Assembly: GCA_016703225.1 (NCBI GenBank)
Contig: JADJCM010000002.1
Span: 310,001 to 374,000, forward strand
DNA length: 64,000 bases
Origin: Lysobacterales bacterium
GTDB lineage: Bacteria > Pseudomonadota > Gammaproteobacteria > Xanthomonadales > Ahniellaceae
Direction of reading: 5' to 3'
The translations under genes were made by a program, and so were the position numbers. Positions 24,115 to 32,319 of this stretch are shown piece after piece (the stretch's first letter is position 1; each line of letters opens with the position of its first letter). The notes under the pieces were generated by a model. It was not told the origin of the DNA and made no database searches. It was given only the letters and a program-made list of their open reading frames with translations.

Positions 24115-24911
24115 ATGCCGCCGCGCCGCTGATCGAAGTGGTTGGACTCGAAGCCTTCTACGGGCGTCGGCGCATCCTGCACGGGGTCGATTTCAGCGTG
24201 AAGCGCGGCGAGATCCGCGTGATCATGGGCGGGTCGGGCTCGGGCAAGTCAACGCTGCTGCGCCACATCATCGGGTTGCAGCGACCGGTGTCGGGCACGG
24301 TGAAGATCCTCGGTGTCGATGTCGGTCTTGCCGGTGCGCGCGAGTTGCTCGCAGTGCGGCGCAAGCTCGGCGTTTCCTTCCAGGGCGGCGCGCTGATCAC
24401 CTCGATGTCGGTGGGGGAGAACGTCGCGCTGCCGTTGCGCGAACATACCGCGCTCGACGAAACCACCATCCGCATCATGTCGCGGCTCAAGCTCGAGTTC
24501 GTCAACCTCGGTGGCTTCCATGACCTGATGCCCTCGCAGCTTTCCGGCGGCATGATCAAGCGCGCCGCGCTGGCGCGCGCCATCGTCATGGACCCGGAGC
24601 TGCTGTTCTTCGATGAGCCCAGCGCCGGTCTCGATCCGGTGGTCTCGGCCGAACTCGACGAGCTGATCCTGAAGTTGCGCGATGCGCTGCGCATGACCAT
24701 CGTCGTGGTCACCCACGAACTCGAGTCGGCGTTCCGCATCGCCGACCGCATCACCGTGCTCGACCAGGGCGACATGCTCACCACCGGCACCGTCGCCGAG
24801 GTGCGCGCCAGCGAAAACGAGCGCATCCAGGACCTGTTGAACCGCCGCCCGCGCACCGTCGAGGTCGATGTCGACGACTACCTGCGCCGGCTCACCGACG
24901 AAGACGGCTGA
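24111..24911 (+). CDS. mlaF: MlaF-type ABC transporter ATPase
   Basis: A 266-residue ATPase. Walker A G-G-S-G-S-G-K-S-T (40-48), Q-loop F-Q-G-G-A-L, signature L-S-G-G-M, Walker B L-L-F-F-D-E-P-S-A-G-L-D-P and switch V-V-V-T-H-E are all present. The C-terminal extension (R-R-P-R-T-V-E-V-D-V-D-D-Y) may hold the MlaF-type handshake that contacts the other subunit. It closes the six-gene run that starts with pssA; the next gene is on the other strand 4 bp away. Confidence 0.92.
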   Translation: MNAAAPLIEVVGLEAFYGRRRILHGVDFSVKRGEIRVIMGGSGSGKSTLLRHIIGLQRPVSGTVKILGVDVGLAGARELLAVRRKLGVSFQGGALITSMSVGENVALPLREHTALDETTIRIMSRLKLEFVNLGGFHDLMPSQLSGGMIKRAALARAIVMDPELLFFDEPSAGLDPVVSAELDELILKLRDALRMTIVVVTHELESAFRIADRITVLDQGDMLTTGTVAEVRASENERIQDLLNRRPRTVEVDVDDYLRRLTDEDG

Positions 24912-24915
24912 GCCA

Positions 24916-27276
24916 TCACGGCTGGATCGCGATGTGCCCGACCGCCAGCTCGGCGTCACCGGCTCGCAGTTGCAGTGCCACGTCGCGCGGCTTGGCGAGC
25001 AGGGCGGGCGGAATCCACGCGGTAGCCAGGTCGTCGACCACGGTGGTGTCGAGTACCGTCCCGTCGAAGACCAGTTTGGCGCCGTCGGGAATGCAGCCGG
25101 CGCGCAACCACAGGCCGACGCGTTCATTGCCGGCGCTCGCGCTGGCGGCAAGGGTCGGCGGACCAAAGATGTCGATCGCACAGAAGGGCCCCGCGCCGAA
25201 GCCATGCCAACCGCCCAGGCGCTCGGCGCGAGGGCGCACGACGAATTTGCCGATGACTTGCTGGCGGCGCCCGACCGGATCGACCAGGCGCACCGGAACG
25301 GTTGCCGGTTCGCTACGCAGAGATCGGTGGCCGGGCGCGGGCAGTTCGGCCACCAACAGATGGCCGTCCTGCCTGAGCGTGCGCAGGCGCTCGCCGCCGA
25401 TTTCCAGCTGGAAGCTGCGGTCGATGGCAGGTTCGAACTGGAACCATACGGTCAGCGCCGCGGAGACCTCGGCATCGGCTTCGGCCGACTGCGGACTCCA
25501 TGCGACGAGCTTTGTCATCTCGGCGTCCGCCAGCGCGATCGAGCGCGCCGTTGGCTCCTCGCGCAAAGCCGCCGCCACCAGCTGAGAGTGCCAGTCGCGC
25601 GCCGACTCGGGCAGCGCCGATCGCGCGCGTGCGCGCCGGAGCGCTTCCAGCGGCGCGAACAGCCCGGCATCGGCGATGCCGGCGCGCGCCAGCAGCCACG
25701 GCGCGAGTTCATGGGCGTGGAGGTCGATGCGTTGCGTGCCGGTGCTGCGGTTGTCAACCAGCAGCCAGGGCGTCGCCTGCGCCACCGCGGTCAGGCCATC
25801 GTCGAATCCCCATTGCTCCAGCGCGGGTGCCAGACCCGGCAAGTGGTCGCCGTAGAACAGCAGCAGGGTCGGTCGCTGGCGTTGCATCACCCACCGCGCC
25901 AGCTCGCCGAGTGCCGCATCGGCGCGCCGCGTGTGATGCAGGAAGCGACGCATTTGCAGCGCCGAGGTTTCGGCCAGGGCCACGGCTGCGGGCAACTGCG
26001 GCAGAGCATCCTGCGGAATCGCGCGACTTTCATCCCAAGGCCCGTGGTTCTCCATGGTCACGGCAAAGAGAAACTGCGGTGCGCCATCGCCGAGCAGTTC
26101 GATGATGCGGCGGTTCAGTGCCGCATCCGAGACGTGGTAGCCATGCACATCGGCGGGATCGAATTCGCTGATACCGTGGAGTTGCTCAAAGCCAAGCAGC
26201 GGCAGCACGAGGTCGCGCCGGTAGAAGCGGAGGTCGTAGGGATGCACTGCGGCGGTCTGGTAGCCAAGCGTCACCAGGGTCCAGGGCAGTGCCTGCAGGG
26301 GGCGATGCACCAGACCCTGGTACGGGTACTGGATGCGCGCGTCCTCGAGCAACGGGAATGCGGTGAGGAACTCGAACTCGGTGCGCGTGGTGAGTCCGCC
26401 GAATGCCGGGACGCGCAAGTCACCGTGTGCATGCTGGAGACGCAACCGCGCCAGCTGCGGTGCGAATTGTTCGGTATCCATGCCCAGCAGCGCGCCCGGG
26501 TCCATGAACGACTCGCTCTGCACCACGATCAGGTCCGGCAGCGTTGTCGTGCTGGCGGTCACGCCGAACTCGTGTTCGTTCCGCGCCAACCAGGCCATCG
26601 CATCCGCCGCCACGGCTGCGTCGGCGGGCGGCAGGCTGGACGAGGTATGCAGGTACAGGTGCAGGAAGTGGGCGGTTGCGCCGGCGGCCTCGGCGGCCTC
26701 GGCGGGCATCCAGACGTGGACATCGAGACGCTCGCGGTCATAGAGCCAGCGCCAGGGCGAGGCCGCCAGTGCGAGGGATGTGATCATCGCCGCGCCGGCG
26801 ATCGCGGTCGTCCAGCGAAGCCTTCCACGCAGTGCCGCAGCGGGCTGGTCGAGACGATGCAGCAGCGCGATCGCCACCAACCCGGCGGCGCCGGCCAAGC
26901 GCCAGGATGGATCGAGATAGCGCAGGTACAGCGCAGGGCTGAACAGCATCTGTTCGGCAGCGACGGCATCGGCGGGCACGAGTGGCAGGCCCAGGTGCCG
27001 AAGCTTGAGTTCGTGCAGGCCGAGGAAGATCGACTGCAGCAGGATCACCCAGACGCTTGCTGCGAGTGGACGCCGCAACCACGCCAGCAGCAGCAGCCAT
27101 GGGCCGAACCAGGGCAGCAGGTTGGTGGCCAGTCGCAGCGGCGATGTCAGCACGGCGGCGTCGCCCCACAGCAGTGGGACGAGGCCGATGCCGATTGCGC
27201 CAGTGAGCGGCACCGCGATGCGTGCGAGGCGGTGCATGTGCCTCGCGCGCCCGATATCAACAGGTCCAGCTTCCAT
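24916..27276 (-). CDS. OpgB/LtaS-like membrane phosphoglycerol transferase (sulfatase family)
   Basis: A 786-residue protein: about five N-terminal helices (to ~180), a periplasmic alkaline-phosphatase-superfamily domain (~235-540), and a C-terminal ~200-residue beta-rich domain. Seen: V-V-Q-S-E-S-F-M-D-P for the first metal site, G-G-L-T-T-R-T-E-F-E-F-L-T carrying the nucleophilic Thr, N-H-G-P-W and F-Y-G-D-H-L-P for the other metal ligands. Relatives transfer phosphoglycerol to periplasmic glucans (OpgB) or make lipoteichoic acid (LtaS). In a Gram-negative the OpgB-like role is likelier; the extra C-terminal domain might bind a glycan. Start 27276 or the internal ATG 27237 are both possible. 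Confidence 0.8.
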   Translation of the reverse strand: MEAGPVDIGRARHMHRLARIAVPLTGAIGIGLVPLLWGDAAVLTSPLRLATNLLPWFGPWLLLLAWLRRPLAASVWVILLQSIFLGLHELKLRHLGLPLVPADAVAAEQMLFSPALYLRYLDPSWRLAGAAGLVAIALLHRLDQPAAALRGRLRWTTAIAGAAMITSLALAASPWRWLYDRERLDVHVWMPAEAAEAAGATAHFLHLYLHTSSSLPPADAAVAADAMAWLARNEHEFGVTASTTTLPDLIVVQSESFMDPGALLGMDTEQFAPQLARLRLQHAHGDLRVPAFGGLTTRTEFEFLTAFPLLEDARIQYPYQGLVHRPLQALPWTLVTLGYQTAAVHPYDLRFYRRDLVLPLLGFEQLHGISEFDPADVHGYHVSDAALNRRIIELLGDGAPQFLFAVTMENHGPWDESRAIPQDALPQLPAAVALAETSALQMRRFLHHTRRADAALGELARWVMQRQRPTLLLFYGDHLPGLAPALEQWGFDDGLTAVAQATPWLLVDNRSTGTQRIDLHAHELAPWLLARAGIADAGLFAPLEALRRARARSALPESARDWHSQLVAAALREEPTARSIALADAEMTKLVAWSPQSAEADAEVSAALTVWFQFEPAIDRSFQLEIGGERLRTLRQDGHLLVAELPAPGHRSLRSEPATVPVRLVDPVGRRQQVIGKFVVRPRAERLGGWHGFGAGPFCAIDIFGPPTLAASASAGNERVGLWLRAGCIPDGAKLVFDGTVLDTTVVDDLATAWIPPALLAKPRDVALQLRAGDAELAVGHIAIQP

Positions 27277-27352
27277 TCGTCGGTTCTGTGTCGCGATCCG
27301 GACCGGCGATCTTAGCGCCGGATCGCCCGCGGCCAGTCCGCGCCGTCCCGAA

Positions 27353-30300
27353 TCAGGCCTCGATCTCGTCTCCGGGCCAAGGGTCGTCGCCGAGTTCCGT
27401 CGGCTTCAGTTGCGGCCGCTCAACCTTGAACCACTGCGCGTACAGCGCCGGCAGGAACAGCAGCGTGAGCGCGGTGGCGACGATCAATCCCCCCATGATC
27501 GCAACTGCCATCGGGCCGAAGAAGGCGCTGCTCTTGAGCGGGATCATCGCCAGCACGGCAGCGAGTGCGGTCAGCACGATCGGACGGAAACGGCGGATGG
27601 TGGAGCCGACGAGCGCGTCCCACGGGGTCATGCCCTCTCCGATGTCGTGGTCGATCTGATCGACCAGGATCACCGAGTTGCGCATGATCATGCCGGACAG
27701 CGCGATCGTGCCGAGCATCGCGACGAAACCGAACGGAGTGTTGAACAGCAGCAGGAACAGGGTCACGCCGATCAGGCCGAGCGGCGCGGTCAGGAACACC
27801 AGGAAGGTGCGCGAGAAACTCTTCAGCTGGAACATCAGCAGGGTCAGCACCACCACCACGAACAGCGGCACGCCAGCATTCACCGAGGCCTGGCCGCGGG
27901 CGCTGTCCTCGACCGTGCCGCCGAGCTGCAACAGATAACCCGGCGGCAGTTCGGCGCGCAGTTTGGCCAACTGCCGGTCGACCTGCGCCGTCACCGTCGG
28001 TGGCTGCACCTCGCCGTAGACATCGCCACGCACGGTCACCGTCGGCAGCCGGTTGCGGCGCCAGACGATGCCTTCCTCCAGCCCGTACTCGATGGTCGCG
28101 ATCTGCGCCAGCGGCACCGACTTTCCGGACTCGGTCGGCACCGCGAGCGAGTCGAGCAGCGACAGCCGCGCACGCTCCTCGACCGGGCTGCGCAGCATCA
28201 CGTCGATGGTCTCGTCGCCCTCGCGGTACTGGGTGATGCGCGAGCCGCTGATCGAGCTCTGGATGAACTGCGAGAGCTGCTGCGAGTTGACGCCGATCTG
28301 GCGCGCGCGGTCCTGGTCGATGACCAGGCGGATCACCTTGCTCGGCTCCTCCCAGTCCAAATGCACGTTGGACAGGTCTGCATTCGCGCGCATCACCGTG
28401 GCCACCTCGCGGGCGATGCGGCGCACCGTCGGGATGTCTTCGCCCATCACCCGGAACTGCACCGGAAAGCCGACCGGCGGCCCGTTTTCCAGGCGCGTCA
28501 CGCGTCCGCGCAGTCCGGTGAACTCGTCCTCGAACAGGCGAATCAGCTTCGCCCGCAGCGCTTCGCGCGCGTCGATCGACTCGGTCAGCACCACGAACTG
28601 CGCGAAGCTCGCCTGCGGCAATTGCTGGTCGAGCGGCAGGTAGAAGCGTGGCGAGCCGGTGCCGACATAGGCCACATAGTTCTCGACGCCCTTTTGCTGA
28701 TCCAGGAACTGCTCCAGGCGAAGCACTGCCTTGTCGGTGGCGTGCAGCGAGCTGCCTTCGGGTAGCTTCATGTCCACCATCAGTTCGAGTCGCGTCGAAG
28801 CCGGGAAGAACTGCTGCTGCACGAAGCGGAACAGCCCGAGCGAGACCACGAAGGCGAGCGCGGTGGCCGCAATCACGGTGCGCCGATGATCGAGGCACCA
28901 CTCCAGGAGTTCGCGAAAGCGGCGATAGAAGCGGGTGTCGTAGAGGTCGTGCCCGGCGTGTTCGGCGCGCAACTTGTCGCCGTCAGGCAGCAGGCGATAG
29001 CCGAAGTAGGGGATGAACACCACCGCGGCGATCCAGGACAGCACCAGCGCGATCGTCACCACCTGGAAGATCGAGCGCGTGTACTCGCCGGTGCCGGACT
29101 GTGCGGTCGCGATCGGCAGGAAGCCGGCGGCAGTGATCAGGGTGCCGGTGAGCATCGGGAACGCCGTGCTCGAATAGGCGAACGCGGCGGCGCGGATGCG
29201 GTCGTAGCCCTGCTCCAGTTTCACCGCCATCATTTCCACCGCGATGATGGCGTCGTCGACCAGCAGGCCGAGCGCCAGCACCAGCGCGCCGAGCGAGATC
29301 TTGTGCAGGCCGATGTCGAAGAAGTACATCGCCGCGAAGGTCATCGCCAGCACCAGCGGGATCGACAGCGCGACCACCAGCCCGGTGCGGTAGCCGAGCG
29401 AGAAGAAACTCACCGCGAGCACGATCAGCACCGCCTCGCCGAGGGTGCGCACGAATTCGGCGATCGAGTTGCGCACCGCGCGCGGCTGATCGGCGACGCG
29501 CGCGAACTCGAGCCCGACCGGCAAGTCCTTCTCGATATTGGCGGTTGCCTCGTCGAGTGCGCGGCCGAGGCGCACGATGTCGCCGCCCTTCTTCATCGCC
29601 ACCGCGAGGCCGATGCCCTCGCGGCCCTGGAAGCGCATGCGCGCAGCCGGCGGATCGACAAAACCGCGGCGGACCTCGGCCACGTCGCCGAGCCGGAACA
29701 GGCGGCCGTTGCCGCGGATGGTGATGTTGCGGATCGCGTCGACCGAGTCGAAGGCGCCGCTGGCGCGCACGAAGATGCGATCGTTCTCAGTCTCGAAGCT
29801 GCCGCCCGGCGTCACCGCGTTCTGCTGTTCGAGCTGCTGGATCACCGCGCTGAAATCGAGGCCGAAGGTGGCGATCTTGGCGTTCGCGATCTCGACGTAG
29901 ATGCGCTCATCCTGGAGGCCGACCAGTTCGACCTTGGCCACGTCGGGCACGCGCAGCAGCTGCAATTGCACGCGTTCGGCATACGACTTGAGCAGGCCGT
30001 AGTCGAAACCGTCGCCAACCAGTGCGTAGATGTTGCCGAAGGTATCGCCGAACTCGTCGTTGACGAAGGGTCCCTGGGTGCCTGCCGGCAGCGTGTGGCG
30101 GACGTCGTTGACTTTCTTGCGCACTTGGTAGAACAAGTCAGGCATGTCCTTCGACGGCAGCGAGTCCTTGCCGATCACGAACACGTTCGACTCGCCCGGA
30201 CGCGAATAGCTGCGAATGAACTCGAGCTGCGGCAGCTCCTGCAGCTTTTCCTCGATGCGCTCGGTGACCTGGCGTGCGGTTTCCTCGGCGGTCGCGCCCG

Positions 30301-30463
30301 GCCACAGCGTGCGCACGACCATGACCTTGAAGGTGAACGGCGGGTCTTCGCTCTGGCCCAGGCGTGAGTAGGACCAGATGCCGGCGATCGCCAGCACTAC
30401 CGCGAAGTACAGCACCAGCGAGCGGTTGCGCAGCGCCCACTCGGACAAGTTGAACCCGCTCAC
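27353..30463 (-). CDS. RND-family efflux pump inner-membrane transporter
   Basis: A 1036-residue HAE-type RND transporter. Twelve hydrophobic helices, two large periplasmic loops, and the TM4 D-D pair in L-L-V-D-D-A-I-I-A-V-E for proton coupling are visible; N-terminus F-N-L-S-E-W-A-L-R-N is typical of one AcrB/MexB-like subgroup in Lysobacterales. It starts with GTG 30463, which overlaps the stop of the membrane-fusion gene by 4 bp (GTGA). No outer-membrane factor gene is present, so it must use one encoded elsewhere. Substrates are not predictable; drug or solvent export is typical. Confidence 0.93.
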   Translation of the reverse strand: MSGFNLSEWALRNRSLVLYFAVVLAIAGIWSYSRLGQSEDPPFTFKVMVVRTLWPGATAEETARQVTERIEEKLQELPQLEFIRSYSRPGESNVFVIGKDSLPSKDMPDLFYQVRKKVNDVRHTLPAGTQGPFVNDEFGDTFGNIYALVGDGFDYGLLKSYAERVQLQLLRVPDVAKVELVGLQDERIYVEIANAKIATFGLDFSAVIQQLEQQNAVTPGGSFETENDRIFVRASGAFDSVDAIRNITIRGNGRLFRLGDVAEVRRGFVDPPAARMRFQGREGIGLAVAMKKGGDIVRLGRALDEATANIEKDLPVGLEFARVADQPRAVRNSIAEFVRTLGEAVLIVLAVSFFSLGYRTGLVVALSIPLVLAMTFAAMYFFDIGLHKISLGALVLALGLLVDDAIIAVEMMAVKLEQGYDRIRAAAFAYSSTAFPMLTGTLITAAGFLPIATAQSGTGEYTRSIFQVVTIALVLSWIAAVVFIPYFGYRLLPDGDKLRAEHAGHDLYDTRFYRRFRELLEWCLDHRRTVIAATALAFVVSLGLFRFVQQQFFPASTRLELMVDMKLPEGSSLHATDKAVLRLEQFLDQQKGVENYVAYVGTGSPRFYLPLDQQLPQASFAQFVVLTESIDAREALRAKLIRLFEDEFTGLRGRVTRLENGPPVGFPVQFRVMGEDIPTVRRIAREVATVMRANADLSNVHLDWEEPSKVIRLVIDQDRARQIGVNSQQLSQFIQSSISGSRITQYREGDETIDVMLRSPVEERARLSLLDSLAVPTESGKSVPLAQIATIEYGLEEGIVWRRNRLPTVTVRGDVYGEVQPPTVTAQVDRQLAKLRAELPPGYLLQLGGTVEDSARGQASVNAGVPLFVVVVLTLLMFQLKSFSRTFLVFLTAPLGLIGVTLFLLLFNTPFGFVAMLGTIALSGMIMRNSVILVDQIDHDIGEGMTPWDALVGSTIRRFRPIVLTALAAVLAMIPLKSSAFFGPMAVAIMGGLIVATALTLLFLPALYAQWFKVERPQLKPTELGDDPWPGDEIEA

Positions 30464-31563
30464 AGCGTCACCGGGCGGTTGTCGCGGTCGATCGGCTTGA
30501 TCGCCTGGCCGGGCTGCAGCTTGTGCACGCCGTTGGCGACGACCCAGTCGCTGGCGGTAACGCCGGCGGTGATGGTGGCGCCATCCTCGCGGTAGATGCC
30601 GAGCGTGACCTCGCGCAGCGCGACCTTGCGCGTCTTCGCGTCGACCACCCACAGCGCCGGCTTGCCGTCCTTTTCGTGGATCGCAGACAGTGGCAGCAGC
30701 AGCGAGGACGCGCGCGCGGCATCGGTGAGGTAGATGCGTGCGGTGCGCCCGAGCTGGACGTCGGCATCGGGGACATCAAGCGCTACGCGAACGGCGCTGG
30801 TACGCGTCGCCGGGTCGGCCTGGGGCGACACTTCGCGGATGGTGGCGGCGTAGCGCTTGCCACTTGCAGCCCACATCTCGGCGATGACGACGCGGCCGGG
30901 CTTGAACTCGCTGACGCGCGATTCGGGCACGTCGATGGCGACCTCAAGCTCCCCGGAATGGGCCAGGGTCATGATTGGCTGGCCGGCCGACACGACTTGG
31001 CCGACCTCGGCGCTGATCGTGGTGATGACGCCGTCCGCGGTCGCCAGCAAGGTGGTGTAGGCGCTCTGGTTGCGCGCCACTTCGAGTTGCGCGCGCGCCT
31101 GTTCGAGCCCGGCGGCTGCGGCTTTCTGCTGGTTGGCGCGGGCGTCGAACAGGGCCTGGCTGATGTATTTCTTGTCGAGCAGTAGGCGATGGCGCTCCAA
31201 TTCGGCGTCGGCCAGCGCCAGGTTGGCTTCGGCCGAGGCAACCGCCGCTTGCGCCGCGCCGGCCTGCAGTTCCAGGTCTTCGGGCGCCAGTTCGGCCAGC
31301 GTCTGCCCCTTGCGCACGCGTGCGCCGACATCGACCAGGCGTTTGTCGATCTTGCCGGCAACGCGGAAGCCGAGCGAACTCTGCACGCGCGCACGCACGT
31401 CACCGGCGTAGGTCTCGATCGCCATCGCTTCGAGCGGAATCGGGCGCACGACGATGGCGGGCTTCACCGCTTCGGCGGGCTTGCCATTGCCGCTACAGGC
31501 GCCGGCCAGGATCACGAACAGGGTGACGAAGACGGCAGCAAGCGCGAGGCGAAGACGGAGCAT
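30460..31563 (-). CDS. RND periplasmic adaptor (membrane fusion) lipoprotein
   Basis: A 367-residue adaptor linking the RND pump to an outer-membrane channel. The signal peptide ends in a lipobox L-A-G-A-C (C23), so it is lipid-anchored. Next come a lipoyl half (L-G-F-R-V-A-G-K-I), a long alpha-hairpin (A-V-A-S-A-E-A-N-L-A-L-A to L-E-V-A-R-N-Q), the second lipoyl half and beta-barrel. It is first gene of the operon, divergent from a TetR regulator across 74 bp. Confidence 0.93.
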   Translation of the reverse strand: MLRLRLALAAVFVTLFVILAGACSGNGKPAEAVKPAIVVRPIPLEAMAIETYAGDVRARVQSSLGFRVAGKIDKRLVDVGARVRKGQTLAELAPEDLELQAGAAQAAVASAEANLALADAELERHRLLLDKKYISQALFDARANQQKAAAAGLEQARAQLEVARNQSAYTTLLATADGVITTISAEVGQVVSAGQPIMTLAHSGELEVAIDVPESRVSEFKPGRVVIAEMWAASGKRYAATIREVSPQADPATRTSAVRVALDVPDADVQLGRTARIYLTDAARASSLLLPLSAIHEKDGKPALWVVDAKTRKVALREVTLGIYREDGATITAGVTASDWVVANGVHKLQPGQAIKPIDRDNRPVTL

Positions 31564-31637
31564 GGCGAATTCCGATGGACGAGTTAGTGAACCGGGCGGT
31601 AGAGTATGGTTACCAAACCGAACTGTCCAGTATCGTA
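31564..31637. promoter_or_regulatory. Divergent promoter/operator region of the RND operon and TetR gene
   Basis: The 74-bp spacer between the divergent adaptor and tetR starts must hold both promoters. An imperfect dyad spans 31597-31620 (CGGT ... ACCG outer arms) with a GGTTACC centre at 31608-31614, a plausible TetR operator. Position and divergence are seen; binding is inferred from how AcrR/TtgR-type repressors control neighbouring pumps. Confidence 0.45.
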
Positions 31638-32285
31638 ATGCCCAGAACCGCAAAGAAAGCCATGGCCCCCGGTCGGCCTAAGGACCTCGGCAAGCGCAAC
31701 GCCATCCTCAATGCGGCCAAGCGCCTGTTCGCCAGCCACGGATTCGACGGCATCAGCATGGACGCCATCGCGCAGGCTGCGGGCGTGTCCAAGCTCACCG
31801 TCTACAGCCACTTCGGCGACAAGGACGCGCTGTTCAAAGCGGCGGTCGCGGCCAAGTGCGAGGAGCAGATGCCGGCGGCGATGTTCCGGGTACCGGCGGG
31901 CACGCCGGTGCGCGATGCCCTGATCGTGATCGCGCGCGGTTTCCATGGGCTGATCCACAGTCCGGAATCGCTGTCGCTGCACCGCATGATGATCGCCAAC
32001 GCCGGTCAGGACGCGCGCCTGGCCGAGCTGTTCTTCGAGGCCGGCCCGCGCCTGACCCTGGATGGCTTCGAGCACTTCCTCGATCAGGCCATCGCCGCCG
32101 GCCAGCTCGATGTGCCGGACCCGGCGCGTGCTGCGCAACACTTCTTCTGCCTGCTCAAGGGCATCGGCCACCTCAAGCAACTGTGCGGTTGCCAGAAACC
32201 GGTGCCGCGCAAGGAAGTGGCCGCGCACATCGACAGTGTCGTCGACATGTTCCTGCGCGCTTACGGGACCAAGCGGGCGCGCTGA
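31638..32285 (+). CDS. TetR/AcrR-family repressor (AefR-like C-terminus)
   Basis: A 215-residue regulator. The N-terminal TetR DNA-binding domain is clear: I-L-N-A-A-K-R-L-F-A-S-H-G-F-D-G and A-G-V-S-K-L-T-V-Y-S-H-F-G-D-K. The C-terminal half (E-A-G-P-R-L-T-L-D-G-F, F-F-C-L-L-K-G-I-G-H) resembles the AefR-like TetR_C_7 ligand domain. ATG 31638 (M-P-R-T-A-K-K) is preferred over an upstream in-frame start at 31575, which would run through the shared promoter. It is divergent from the RND operon and probably represses it. Confidence 0.9.
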   Translation: MPRTAKKAMAPGRPKDLGKRNAILNAAKRLFASHGFDGISMDAIAQAAGVSKLTVYSHFGDKDALFKAAVAAKCEEQMPAAMFRVPAGTPVRDALIVIARGFHGLIHSPESLSLHRMMIANAGQDARLAELFFEAGPRLTLDGFEHFLDQAIAAGQLDVPDPARAAQHFFCLLKGIGHLKQLCGCQKPVPRKEVAAHIDSVVDMFLRAYGTKRAR

Positions 32286-32319
32286 TCGAGCCGCGGTTCG
32301 GCGGCGATCTGGAGGGCGC

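Noticed and set aside
24868..27315. Plus-strand open frame of 815 codons opposite the OpgB-like gene
   Set aside because: Antisense shadow; the minus-strand frame has the metal and nucleophile motifs.
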